Part shown: piece after piece, positions 31,194 to 41,084 of the stretch
Numbering within the stretch: the first letter of the stretch is position 1
Layout of the letters: every line of letters starts with the position of its first letter
Origin: Balneolia bacterium
Lineage (GTDB): Bacteria > Bacteroidota > Rhodothermia > Balneolales > Cyclonatronaceae
Reading direction: 5' to 3'
Length of the DNA stretch: 49,248 bases
Assembly: GCA_003566635.1 (NCBI GenBank)
Contig: PXCK01000233.1
Coordinates: 1-49,248 of the forward strand
Notes under the pieces: generated by a model
What the model saw: the letters and a program-made list of their open reading frames with translations, nothing else
Told to the model about the DNA's origin: nothing
Databases searched by the model: none
Made by a program: the position numbers and the translations under genes

Positions 31194-32455
31194 TTTAGGG
31201 TATCTTCAGGTCCGATTTTGTACATCTCTTGAAGAACCTTAGCTAATTCTTCCTGGTTGTTTTTATTTTCTTTGAGATGCTCAATCGAATGTGCAACAAT
31301 TTTGTTAACAATTCGGCGCGTTAAATATTCAACTTGCTCCAAACTATCGCTTGTCATTTTGTGACGAAAACGTTCAATCTCATATTTACGGATGTCGTCG
31401 AATTTTTCATTTAAAGCTTTGATGGTTGGCACAACTTTTAAGCTCGACAACCAATTGCAAAACTCGTCTATTTCTTCGTTTATGATGTTTTCAACAAGCG
31501 GGATGTTTGATTCACGTGCACGGAATGTTTCATCCATTGCATCACTCAACATGTCCATATTTATGAGAGAAACGAATGGTAACGAATCAACATCAGGGGC
31601 GATATTTCGTGGTACCGATAAGTCAATCAATACTTTTCTATCAGCTTCAGGGTCTGCCAACTCAAAGTGAGATGCATGAATTACAGGTTTTAGGGCACCC
31701 GTTGCGCAAATTACCAAGTCAGCTTTTGCCAGTTCAATATCCAACTTATCCATCGTTGATACCGAAACATTAAATCGGCTTCCCAAGTCTTCGGCTCTGT
31801 CTACACTTCTGTTAACAATGGTAACGTTTTCAGCACCCATCGAAAGCAAATTCTTGCAGGTTACTTTACCGATTTTGCCTGCACCAACAAGCAAGACTTT
31901 TTTACCGCGGAAGGATTTCATTTCCTTTTTTGCCATTTGGACGGCCGCGTAAGCTGTAGTAGCAGCGCCTGTACCGAGGGATGTCTCGTTGCGTGATCTT
32001 TTGTGCGTGCGCATTACACTTTGCATCATTCGGTGTATAACCGATTCCGACATAACGTTATCGATAGATGATTGGTAAGCCTCTTTAACCTGCTTTATAA
32101 TTTGCAGATCGCCTAAAATTTGGGCTTCAAGTCCAACCGATACCCGGAAAAAGTGTTTGAGAGCTGCTTCTCCGTGTTTGATGAAACCATATTCACGGAA
32201 AGCGTCCATCGTGCCGTTTGAATGCTTTGTTAGCAGTATGGATAACATTTGCGCATCGGAAGTAAGCGCTAAAACTTCGGTACGATTGCACGTTGATACT
32301 ACAAGCATACCGGGGATACCATTCATGGAGGCATCCTTGTATAAGTCAGAAAGCTGTTCATTGCTCATGGCAAAAAGCTCACGAACCGGAACAGGCGCTA
32401 ACCTGTGGTTTACTCCAATTACCGTAAATTTTTCAAGCAGTATGCTTTTATCCAT
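31190..32455 (-). CDS. hemA: Glutamyl-tRNA reductase
   Basis: FTVIGVNHRLAPVPVRELFA...MLVVSTCNRTEVLA...VGLEAQILGDLQIIKQVKEAY...KVLLVGAGKIGKVTCKNL. Confidence 0.97.
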   Translation of the reverse strand: MDKSILLEKFTVIGVNHRLAPVPVRELFAMSNEQLSDLYKDASMNGIPGMLVVSTCNRTEVLALTSDAQMLSILLTKHSNGTMDAFREYGFIKHGEAALKHFFRVSVGLEAQILGDLQIIKQVKEAYQSSIDNVMSESVIHRMMQSVMRTHKRSRNETSLGTGAATTAYAAVQMAKKEMKSFRGKKVLLVGAGKIGKVTCKNLLSMGAENVTIVNRSVDRAEDLGSRFNVSVSTMDKLDIELAKADLVICATGALKPVIHASHFELADPEADRKVLIDLSVPRNIAPDVDSLPFVSLINMDMLSDAMDETFRARESNIPLVENIINEEIDEFCNWLSSLKVVPTIKALNEKFDDIRKYEIERFRHKMTSDSLEQVEYLTRRIVNKIVAHSIEHLKENKNNQEELAKVLQEMYKIGPEDTLK

Positions 32456-32467
32456 ATAAATATCTCG

Positions 32468-33604
32468 TTACGAAGCAGAAGCTATTTCGGCATCCTGTCC
32501 GTTAACTTGTTGAATTTTGTTATCAGTGTTTAAGTGAGAAAGCACTTTTAGTGTTTCATCCATTAATGCTTTGATGAATAACGGATGATCGTTGAGACCC
32601 TTTGTAACTTCTAATTGATCGATATGAAGTTTTTCTTCTTCAATTGCTTCCCTAAGTTCAATATCAAGTTCCATTGCAGTTTCGATATGATCTGTTACGA
32701 AAGCGACCGGAACCATAATAATATGCTTAATACCGTATCGAATCAATCTAAATACTAAATCTTCGGTATTGGGTTGTGTCCACTTTTGGGGACCGACACG
32801 TGATTGAAAACCTAACCAATAATGAACATCACGACCTCTTAAATTCATTATGGCTTCTACGGTATCATTAATTTGTTGTGTATACGGGTCGCCGGACCGA
32901 ACTTCAGCCAGCGGAGTTCCGTGAGCAGTAAATACTAGATGTACTTTATCGCGATCTTCGTGACTGAACTTATCAAGTGCTTCATTGATGCGATCGTTTA
33001 CAGAGTGAAGAAAATCTTCATTCAGGAAATAATCTTTAACGATGTATTCTTGCCATTCGGTTTTCTTACCGGCCTTGTTCTGTTCAATACGCACATTCTC
33101 CCAGTCCCGGAAGCTGCTGCCACTTGTTGTCCATGAAAAATGAGGATAAAGCGGTAACAGCACAATTTCGTCCATGCCATCTTCACGAATCTCGTCCATA
33201 ATTTGGTCGGCAAACGGAAGCCAGTAACGCATGCAAGTATACACTTTGAAATTGTACTCCGGATAGTCTTTTTTAAAGGCCTTTTCCAATGTTCTGCGCT
33301 GTAGTTCAGTAAGGCCATTAATAGGCGAGCAGCAAGTTGAAATCACTTTGTTTTGGCGATTAAAGCAGTATTTGCTTCCTGTGCAACCCTTTGTGCAATA
33401 GTTGATTTCTCTGTAATTCTCTACAATCTTCTTGGAGCGAATGGAAGATATAAACTTGGCTAATTTATCCTGAAAAAAACCGCCACCAAGCTTAATAATG
33501 TCTTCATCACGAAACAGGTTATATAGAAATGTTTTAAGATTGTCTTCTGCGGTTGGGCCGCCAAGGTTCATTAAAACTACACCAATATTTCTTTTTTGCT
33601 GCAT
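32468..33604 (-). CDS. hemH: Ferrochelatase with a Cys-rich internal insertion
   Basis: RNIGVVLMNLGGPTAEDNLKTFLYNLFRDEDII...VYTCMRYWLPFADQIMDEIREDGMDEIVLLPLYPHFSWTTSGSS...FTAHGTPL; insertion YCTKGCTGSKYCFNRQNKVISTCCSP. Confidence 0.96.
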   Translation of the reverse strand: MQQKRNIGVVLMNLGGPTAEDNLKTFLYNLFRDEDIIKLGGGFFQDKLAKFISSIRSKKIVENYREINYCTKGCTGSKYCFNRQNKVISTCCSPINGLTELQRRTLEKAFKKDYPEYNFKVYTCMRYWLPFADQIMDEIREDGMDEIVLLPLYPHFSWTTSGSSFRDWENVRIEQNKAGKKTEWQEYIVKDYFLNEDFLHSVNDRINEALDKFSHEDRDKVHLVFTAHGTPLAEVRSGDPYTQQINDTVEAIMNLRGRDVHYWLGFQSRVGPQKWTQPNTEDLVFRLIRYGIKHIIMVPVAFVTDHIETAMELDIELREAIEEEKLHIDQLEVTKGLNDHPLFIKALMDETLKVLSHLNTDNKIQQVNGQDAEIASAS

Positions 33605-33793
33605 TATGATTTAAGATTGCTTGATTACAGAGTTATTAATTTATGGGTGAAATTTCGCAATTTTATGTGAAGACTACGTGAAGAATTCGGGTTTCAAGGG
33701 TTATTTAGACTAATTCTAATACCTATTCTTAATATTGGAATTAGATTTTGAATGATACAATGATTAGCTTAAAAATCCAAAAAAGATATCACT

Positions 33794-34792
33794 CTACTTG
33801 TATCGCTTTACGTACCATTTTACTGTAAACTCCAGGTCTTTGCGAAAATCCTGAGTATTTTTCCAGCCCAGCTCATTTTCTATTTTAGTGGCATCAATGG
33901 CATAACGCAGATCATGACCGGGGCGGTCAGTAACAAATGAGATTAGGTTTTTGTAATCGCCATCAGGTCCGTTAGATGTCTGTTGATTAAGAATATCGCA
34001 AATCTCACGTACCAAATCGATGTTTTTCCACTCGTTTCGGCCACCAACATTATAGGTCTCTCCTGCTTGGCCTCTGTGAAAGACTTCATCTATGGCTTTG
34101 CAATGATCAGTAACAAACAGCCAATCGCGCACATTCTCACCTTTACCATAAACAGGTATAGGTTTGTGCTTAAGAGCAGTACGAATCACTGTAGGGATTA
34201 GTTTTTCATCATGCTGATGGGGACCATAATTATTGCTGCAATTGGTGGTTACCACATTCATTTTAAAAGTATGAAAATAAGACCGTACGATAAAATCACT
34301 TCCGGCTTTGGTAGCAGAATAAGGTGAATTAGGAGCGTATGGGGTCGTTTCAGAAAACAATCCTTCATCACCTAAACTACCGTAGACTTCATCTGTAGAT
34401 ACGTGGTGAAAACGAAAATCACCAAAGGAAATACCTTCGTCAATACAAAAATTTCTACACTCTTCTATCAGATTAAATGTGCCCACAACATTCGATAACA
34501 CAAATGGCTCGGGGCCTTTAATGGAATTATCAACATGCGACTCAGCCGCAAGGTGTATTACACCATTGGGTTTAAAATTGCGAACAACCTTTCGGACATC
34601 CTCACGATTGACAAGATCTGTTTTAACAAAAGAGTATCGATTGCTACTGCTAATTTCTTCCAAAAAGGAAAGATCACTTGCATAGGATAGCTTGTCTAGG
34701 TTTAGAAATACATATTCGGGATATTTATCATGCAAATGAAGTAAAAGATTAGATCCTATAAAACCGGCTCCACCCGTAATTAGTAAACGCAT
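33794..34792 (-). CDS. rfbB: dTDP-glucose 4,6-dehydratase
   Basis: MRLLITGGAGFIGSNLLLHLHDKYPEYVFLNLDKLSYASDLSFLEEI...HLAAESHVDNSIKGPEPFVLSNVVGTFNLIE...YGPHQHDEKLIPTVI. Confidence 0.95.
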   Translation of the reverse strand: MRLLITGGAGFIGSNLLLHLHDKYPEYVFLNLDKLSYASDLSFLEEISSSNRYSFVKTDLVNREDVRKVVRNFKPNGVIHLAAESHVDNSIKGPEPFVLSNVVGTFNLIEECRNFCIDEGISFGDFRFHHVSTDEVYGSLGDEGLFSETTPYAPNSPYSATKAGSDFIVRSYFHTFKMNVVTTNCSNNYGPHQHDEKLIPTVIRTALKHKPIPVYGKGENVRDWLFVTDHCKAIDEVFHRGQAGETYNVGGRNEWKNIDLVREICDILNQQTSNGPDGDYKNLISFVTDRPGHDLRYAIDATKIENELGWKNTQDFRKDLEFTVKWYVKRYK

Positions 34793-34952
34793 ATTATATT
34801 TCGAAATTTCTGATGTTTGAAAAAGTTCTGATATGATATTCAGCTTTTTACTTGCTGATTGCGTTTAAGGTAACTCTTTTTAGTTAAATTGGAATGATGA
34901 ATTTACTGTATATTCTATATTACATTTCTAAGAAAAAGAGCATGAGTGAACA

Positions 34953-35906
34953 TTGGTGAGCATAAATTATAAAAGTTACGGAGAGCTGATACGTCAAGGC
35001 AACCTTGTGGCCTTCCCTACCGAAACAGTCTATGGATTGGGAGCATCTGCCTGGAATCCGGCAGCCATTAATGAGATTTTCAGAGTGAAAGGACGCCCAT
35101 CTGATAACCCCCTCATCGTACATATTAGTAAGGTTGATATGATTTATGAGTTCACAAATTATATACCACCAAGAGCTAAACTTCTTATGCAAAAATTTTG
35201 GCCAGGGCCACTCACCATCATTTTTAAAAAGAAAAATACGGTATTAGACAGTGTAACTGCAGGACTAGATACCGTTGCTTTACGCATGCCGGATCACCCC
35301 GTTGCACTTGAACTTATTAACCACACCGGCCCTCTTGTGGCACCGAGTGCTAACATTTCGGGCAAGCCAAGTCCTACTAAGTCCGAACATGTAGTTAAAG
35401 ACTATAACGGAAAAATACCCGTAATTGATGGTGGCGATTGTAAAATAGGACTCGAATCAACCGTTATTAATGCAACAACAACTCCTGCCGTAATTTTAAG
35501 ACCCGGATTTATATCTGCTGGTGAGATAGAGCAAAAATGTGGCTTTTTACCTGTTGTGAAAAAAACATCTGATAAAGACAATTTTACACCACAGAGCCCG
35601 GGAACCAAGTATTCTCATTACGCACCGGATGCGCCTGTATATTGGTTAGATCAAACAAAGAAACCTACTTCAAACAGCCTCATACTTTTGCACTCTGCAA
35701 TTCAATTAAAAGATGGCGGTATGACAATTCTAAAATTTGATGGTGATTACAGCCGTTTTGCACGCGAACTTTATGATTGGTTCAGAAAGGCTGATATCGA
35801 AAAGAAAGACGCTGTTTACATAGAACCATTCACTAAAACCCAGCTAATGAACAATTCTATTTTAGAGGCTGTCAAAAATAGGATTGAGAAAGCTATTTCG
35901 AATTGA
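34953..35906 (+). CDS. L-threonylcarbamoyladenylate synthase (Sua5/YwlC/TsaC family)
   Basis: LIRQGNLVAFPTETVYGLGASAWNPAAINEIFRVKGRPSDNPLIVHI...FWPGPLTIIFKKK...GPLVAPSANISGKPSPTKSEHV; C-terminal Sua5 domain. The start codon is TTG or the next GTG. Confidence 0.95.
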   Translation: MVSINYKSYGELIRQGNLVAFPTETVYGLGASAWNPAAINEIFRVKGRPSDNPLIVHISKVDMIYEFTNYIPPRAKLLMQKFWPGPLTIIFKKKNTVLDSVTAGLDTVALRMPDHPVALELINHTGPLVAPSANISGKPSPTKSEHVVKDYNGKIPVIDGGDCKIGLESTVINATTTPAVILRPGFISAGEIEQKCGFLPVVKKTSDKDNFTPQSPGTKYSHYAPDAPVYWLDQTKKPTSNSLILLHSAIQLKDGGMTILKFDGDYSRFARELYDWFRKADIEKKDAVYIEPFTKTQLMNNSILEAVKNRIEKAISN

Positions 35907-36039
35907 CCCGTATTATTCACGAAAGCTTAAGAATTTTTAACTGAGTAGTCTGGATTATTAGTTTTTTTAGATCATTCATACAACATTTTAGTTAAATTAC
36001 GTTTTGATTGTAGTTATAATTAATCATAAACCTTAATCT

Positions 36040-36573
36040 ATGAAATCACTTTTACTACTATTCTTTTTAGCATTCTATTTTGTTCCTGAAGCCCACTCCC
36101 AATCATTACCTGAACCACGTCAATCTCCCATAGGACTAACACGCGCCATGATTGATGACACTTACATTAAAGTGATGTATGGCAGACCCTCCGTCCGCGA
36201 TCGTGAAATTTTCGGAACCTTAGTCCCTTTTGGTGAAGTTTGGAGAACCGGAGCTAATGAAGCTACAGAAATTACATTCACTCATGATTTATTAATACAT
36301 GGAGAGGAAATACCGGCAGGTACCTACAGTATTTTTACCATTCCTAATCCTAATGAATGGACAATCATATTTAACTCAGGATTAGGGCAGTGGGGAAATT
36401 ACTCCTACGACAGATCTCTTGATATTCATCGTTTTACAGTTGAAACAACTCCAACTTCTGAACATGTTGAGATGTTTACCATTGCATTAGAAGAAGGAAC
36501 TAACAATTATGTTACCTTACAAATGATGTGGGATAATGTAAAGTTAGGTTTTGATTTAGAGAAGGTTAACTAA
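36040..36573 (+). CDS. DUF2911 domain-containing secreted protein
   Basis: Signal peptide; IDDTYIKVMYGRPSVRDREIFGTLVPFGEVWRTGANEATEITFTHDLLIHGEEIPAGTYSIFTIPNPNEWTIIFN is the DUF2911 signature. Confidence 0.88.
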   Translation: MKSLLLLFFLAFYFVPEAHSQSLPEPRQSPIGLTRAMIDDTYIKVMYGRPSVRDREIFGTLVPFGEVWRTGANEATEITFTHDLLIHGEEIPAGTYSIFTIPNPNEWTIIFNSGLGQWGNYSYDRSLDIHRFTVETTPTSEHVEMFTIALEEGTNNYVTLQMMWDNVKLGFDLEKVN

Positions 36574-36579
36574 CCTGCA

Positions 36580-37491
36580 TTATTCAGTCCACATTTCATA
36601 ATTTTTCTCCCCTGCTTCTACTGGAATATTCATCCGATTTTGTTCCGGTGGAAGCAGACATAATGTAAATGGCGTTAAGGCGCATGGCGGGTTATAACTT
36701 TTATTAAAATCAAGGATAACTGTATTCCCTTCTTCCGGTTTATCGGCATATAAAAATCTACCTAAACCGTATGTTTGATCACGATTTGTTGCATCCCCAA
36801 AAATGATAAAAAAGCTATCGGTTGCGTCAATTGTATCAAGTGAGAACATTTGTCCATTATGCTCGAACTCTAGCCTGCCCGGGGAATAACTGGGAACAAT
36901 CTGCCCTATTACATCAATCGTGTTGATAAAAACGGAATCTTCATTCGGAATAAAAGTAGCTTCCTTCCTCCAGTTTATATCTATTGGGAATCTATCAAGA
37001 CCGGTGAAGTTGGTGTAATAAGGACTTTCTAAATCAAAAATCCTCACCCCTATTAATTCATTTCTTTGAACAATTCTCCAGATTACACGGTCTTGTTCCA
37101 ATACTAAAGACTCTTCGCCATCGTAAATCATGCCACCTTCAAAAACTTCTTCATCTACCGTAAACATTACGCCTTCTGATGGTTCAAAATAAATTTGCGA
37201 ACCTTCTCTGACTAAAACACCTGCTAAATCGGGTACTGTTCCAGTAGGGAAACGAACATCGCTACCGGAAGTAGAGCCTACTATACTCTCTCCTTCTTCT
37301 ACCCATTCCAGTCCTGCAAGACGAAGCCATCCATCCGGGTTTTGTAACCGTTCGAGTCTGTCAGCATGCCATTCTTCTACATCTTGTATATGCCGCTCAG
37401 ATTTTGGTATCTCATCATCAGCCATATTACAAGAAAAAATAAACAGTAAAAATAAAAGAAGCCAAACAGTATTTTTTAATAAAAAACCCAT
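36580..37491 (-). CDS. DUF1684 domain-containing lipoprotein
   Basis: Lipobox LFIFSCN; DGWLRLAGLEWVEEGESIVGS...GDATNRDQTYGLGRFLYADKPEEGNTVILDFNKSYNPPCALTPFTLCLLPPEQNRMNIPVEAGEKNY. Confidence 0.88.
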   Translation of the reverse strand: MGFLLKNTVWLLLFLLFIFSCNMADDEIPKSERHIQDVEEWHADRLERLQNPDGWLRLAGLEWVEEGESIVGSTSGSDVRFPTGTVPDLAGVLVREGSQIYFEPSEGVMFTVDEEVFEGGMIYDGEESLVLEQDRVIWRIVQRNELIGVRIFDLESPYYTNFTGLDRFPIDINWRKEATFIPNEDSVFINTIDVIGQIVPSYSPGRLEFEHNGQMFSLDTIDATDSFFIIFGDATNRDQTYGLGRFLYADKPEEGNTVILDFNKSYNPPCALTPFTLCLLPPEQNRMNIPVEAGEKNYEMWTE

Positions 37492-37595
37492 GATAAAATT
37501 AAGTTATTGAAGTGTGTCAAGTCTAAATTATTTAGTACTTTAGGTTTGATAGTAACCAAAATCGCAATGTTTATCAATCCTATAAGCAATTTATT

Positions 37596-38393
37596 ATGAA
37601 TAAATCGCAAATCAAACAAGTACAAATATGGCTGAACCAACAAGGTTATGATAGCGGCAATCCTGATGGAATTGTAGGCCCAAGAACCCAAAAAGCACTC
37701 AATAGCGTTCAGGAGCTGCCAAATGAATGGAATTTAACACGAAAGCTTGTAGGGTTTATACAACTAACGGCTCAAAGTGCAGGATTAGACCCCGGACCAT
37801 TCGATGGACTTTGGGGACCACGCACCCAATTTGCTTATGATGAAATGCTTCGTCGTGCGAGTAGGTCAGGGAGGTTGCGAGAACTTCGCAGACCTGAAGA
37901 AGCTATACCACCGAACCCTAATCAGTGGCCAAGCCAACAAACCGATGCTCAACTTATATCATTTTATGGAGAGCCTGGAGAAAATCAGGTTCGGGTTCAA
38001 TTACCCTATCCACATAAATTAGCTTGGGATACAAACACTATTGTAAACAGTTATTTATGCCATGCCAAAGTTCATGACAGTATTTCAAGGGCATTGACAA
38101 AGGTAACCGAGGTTTACTCAGAGCAGGATATTCGACACTTAAGACTTGATTTGTGGGGCGGTTGTTTAAACGTAAGGCGAATGCGGGGAGGAACTCGTTA
38201 CTCAACCCACAGTTGGGGAATAGCGGTTGATTATGACCCTGAACGAAACAGGCTTCACTGGGGCTTTGACCGAGCGTCCTTTGCTAAAAGCGATTATGAT
38301 GATTGGTGGAAAGCCTGGGAAGACGAAGGATGGGTCAGTTTAGGACGCCAGCGCAATTTCGATTGGATGCACATTCAGGCAGCGAGACTTTAA
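37596..38393 (+). CDS. Peptidoglycan-binding and M15-type D,D-peptidase/endolysin-like protein
   Basis: Two PG_binding_1-like repeats (QVQIWLNQQGYDSGNPDGIVGPRTQKALNS; GFIQLTAQSAGLDPGPFDGLWGPRTQFAYDEML) followed by GGTRYSTHSWGIAVDYDPERN...FDWMHIQ (M15 His/Asp metal motif). No signal peptide. Confidence 0.82.
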   Translation: MNKSQIKQVQIWLNQQGYDSGNPDGIVGPRTQKALNSVQELPNEWNLTRKLVGFIQLTAQSAGLDPGPFDGLWGPRTQFAYDEMLRRASRSGRLRELRRPEEAIPPNPNQWPSQQTDAQLISFYGEPGENQVRVQLPYPHKLAWDTNTIVNSYLCHAKVHDSISRALTKVTEVYSEQDIRHLRLDLWGGCLNVRRMRGGTRYSTHSWGIAVDYDPERNRLHWGFDRASFAKSDYDDWWKAWEDEGWVSLGRQRNFDWMHIQAARL

Positions 38394-38461
38394 TCCGGAT
38401 TTTCTGGTGGACAAATTCCATCAATAAATGAACTTCGGGCTATATTGTGATATCGGAGGGT

Positions 38462-38664
38462 AATTATGAATTATGGATTATGGATTATGAATGGGATTAT
38501 CTTAAGTGGCATAATTTCAAATATTTAAGATCCATATTCGTGACAATTAAGTGAATAGCTTTCAATTATACCGGCGATACAAACACAATCGAATGCAATT
38601 GATTTTATTGGTTTTGGAGGCCTCATGGCAAAAATTCATAATTCATAATCCATAATTCATAATT
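38462..38664. mobile_element. 203-bp non-coding MITE-like element bounded by 31-bp terminal inverted repeats
   Basis: AATTATGAATTATGGATTATGGATTATGAAT (38462-38492) versus the reverse complement of ATTCATAATTCATAATCCATAATTCATAATT (38634-38664): 30 of 31 match. No ORF inside. Confidence 0.65.
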
Positions 38665-38795
38665 GAAAAAGGTTCATAATTTATCACCCCCTACCATACT
38701 TCTGGATACTATTCCAATACTAAGTTATTTGATGTATTTTAGTAGTTGTTCACAAATAAAAGTAACTCTCATTCGATAACCTACATAACGATTCC

Positions 38796-39755
38796 ATGAA
38801 ATATTTTCTAGCCCTTATAATTACTTCCTTTCTCTTTGTTGGTTGTAACGATGTAAGCTCACAAAATTCTGCTACTAACGTTGAAATTGACAGAGACCAG
38901 CTACTTCGTGATATTCAAATTTTATCCAGTGATTATTTTGAAGGACGCAAGCCTGATACCAGAGGAGGTTTTATTGCACAAGGGTATGTGATCGGACGTT
39001 TTGCCGGAATTGGCTTAAATAGAATCAGTGATACATACACACAGCCATTCCAAACTGTAAATCAACGAACTAATGAAGAATTTAACCACGCCGCAAATGT
39101 AATAGGATATATTGAGGGTACAGAAAATCCTGATCATTATATTGTGGTTACTGCTCACTTTGATCACTTGGGAACAAGCAATGGCGATATTTTTAATGGT
39201 GCTGATGACAATGCCTCCGGTGTTGGCGGTATGTTTGCAGCGGCAGAATGGTTTATAAATAACCCACCAAGTACCAGCTTACTATTTATTGGATTTGATG
39301 CCGAGGAACAAGGGCTTAGAGGTGCTCGTTATTTTATTGAGAATCCTGTTGTTCCATTAGAAAGTATTGTCATGAACGTTAATCTTGATATGATTAGCTT
39401 GAATACAGAGAATAGAATTTATGCAGTTGGAACCTATCATTACCCATTTTTAAAGCCATTGGTTGAGAACGCCACAGCAGACGCTCCAATTGATGTCTTA
39501 TTTGGACATGATTCTCCAGATTTACCGCCGGGCGAAGACTGGACGATGTCGTCAGATCACGGTCCATTTCACAGTGTGGGTATCCCATTCATTTATTTTG
39601 GTGTAGAAGATCACCCGCATTACCATACGCCAACCGATATATTTGAAAATATTACACCTGAGTTTTACTACAATGCCACTAAAACGATTATTGAAACAAT
39701 ACGAGAATTCGATTCCCAAACCGAAGTGATCAAAGAAGCTTCAGGTAGGTTTTAG
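38796..39755 (+). CDS. M28 family metallopeptidase lipoprotein
   Basis: Lipobox FLFVGCN; VVTAHFDHLG...IFNGADDNASGVGGMFAAAEWF...LLFIGFDAEEQGLRGARYF...SSDHGPFHSVGIPFIYFGVEDHPHYHTPTD. Confidence 0.93.
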   Translation: MKYFLALIITSFLFVGCNDVSSQNSATNVEIDRDQLLRDIQILSSDYFEGRKPDTRGGFIAQGYVIGRFAGIGLNRISDTYTQPFQTVNQRTNEEFNHAANVIGYIEGTENPDHYIVVTAHFDHLGTSNGDIFNGADDNASGVGGMFAAAEWFINNPPSTSLLFIGFDAEEQGLRGARYFIENPVVPLESIVMNVNLDMISLNTENRIYAVGTYHYPFLKPLVENATADAPIDVLFGHDSPDLPPGEDWTMSSDHGPFHSVGIPFIYFGVEDHPHYHTPTDIFENITPEFYYNATKTIIETIREFDSQTEVIKEASGRF

Positions 39756-41077
39756 TTCCAGGATACTACGTAAAGAGTATTATTCTCGACTTCCAGTTCC
39801 GGCAAATCCTCATCATACTCAGAATCGAGGATTACCTCTACGGATGCATTACCAACTGCAAGGAAGTTATTTGCAATTACCGGACCCACAACTTTTCCGT
39901 TACCAAGGACTTCTACGGTTGCATTAGGTGCATACAACACTCTGGTAAGTAACTCGGCATTACCGCTGATTTTAACATCACTACCACCGGTAATAATGTG
40001 CCCTTGAATACCACCATTACCGGTAACATTGATTTCTGCAGTCAGAGCATACATACTTCCATGAAACCTACTATTACCGGCTAAATCAATACTTGCCGTG
40101 CCACTGTAGAACATCATAATATTTCCATCATAGCCTGAAGCTCTCTCCAATCTGGTATTACCACCCATATCGAAATTACCGTTCACATGAAAGTTTACAT
40201 TACCATCACCTACAATCCGAATAGTACCCGATTGAATATTCAAATTCCCAAGCACTATATCACGATCCTCACCTCCGGTTTGAATTTCAAATACCGTATT
40301 TTGGTTCATATTTAGGTTTGGAATATACAATCCTGCATATTCAGCAGGCTCAAGAGGTGGTGGGTTATTTGAGGTAATAGCTATTGCTTCACGACTTATA
40401 CCACCGGGAAAATCAGGAAATACAGGTAGTGGATAATCTAGCTCTTCAATCAAGTTTTCTACGCCATTACCAACATTGTTTGAATTAGCATTACCGTAAG
40501 AAACTACATGTTCTTCAAGACCACCCGGACCAATATAAAGTGTACTATCAATGCTTGTGTTACTACCTAATACTACAGCGCCGGAACTAATTGAGTTCGT
40601 ACCAACAGAACCTGCAATATTAGCATTTCCTGTCAGGTTAATGGTATTATAGGAAAACACTGCTAATGGAAACTGTGGCGACCAAATTCCATCATCAAGT
40701 GAAAGTGCAACATTAACTTGATAATCACGCCCTTCATAATGTCCGATTGAAGTTAATATGACCTGAGAATTATTTATATTTTGAATTGACAAACGATATT
40801 TACCCTGAACATCTGCCCAATCTATATAACTGCTTTGGTCGGGTGGAAATGACAACGTTTGATTTGAAGCAGGTAGCATATTTGAACCGGCTTCATTCTC
40901 TAATTTATAAATGATAGATTGAGCAGCACCTATCGCAATATTACGTGCTTGAGCAATTTTAAATGACTCTGAATTCTGAATTTCAGCTACATTTAAAGTA
41001 TTTTGAAGCCCTACATTGTAATAAAATATTGCAATGTTCAGAGCCATCACTAGTAAAATTGCAAATTTTCCCATCAA
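39752..41077 (-). CDS. Membrane-anchored beta-helix protein, PilX-like/DUF7305-like
   Basis: N-terminal TM segment (FAILLVMALNIAIFYYNVGLQNTL) then helical stretch; long N/G-rich beta-solenoid (NINIQSGTIRIVGDGNVNFHVNGNFDMGGNTRLERASG-type repeats). Confidence 0.55.
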   Translation of the reverse strand: MMGKFAILLVMALNIAIFYYNVGLQNTLNVAEIQNSESFKIAQARNIAIGAAQSIIYKLENEAGSNMLPASNQTLSFPPDQSSYIDWADVQGKYRLSIQNINNSQVILTSIGHYEGRDYQVNVALSLDDGIWSPQFPLAVFSYNTINLTGNANIAGSVGTNSISSGAVVLGSNTSIDSTLYIGPGGLEEHVVSYGNANSNNVGNGVENLIEELDYPLPVFPDFPGGISREAIAITSNNPPPLEPAEYAGLYIPNLNMNQNTVFEIQTGGEDRDIVLGNLNIQSGTIRIVGDGNVNFHVNGNFDMGGNTRLERASGYDGNIMMFYSGTASIDLAGNSRFHGSMYALTAEINVTGNGGIQGHIITGGSDVKISGNAELLTRVLYAPNATVEVLGNGKVVGPVIANNFLAVGNASVEVILDSEYDEDLPELEVENNTLYVVSWN

Positions 41078-41084
41078 TAACCCC

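Noticed and set aside
33710-33744. Imperfect hairpin CTAATTCTAATA...TATTGGAATTAG between hemH and rfbB
   Set aside because: 11 of 12 bp pair but AT-rich with no T-tract and no other supporting signal.
34920-35192. 90-aa minus-strand ORF antisense to the Sua5 gene
   Set aside because: Overlaps the conserved Sua5 N-terminus on the opposite strand; no features.
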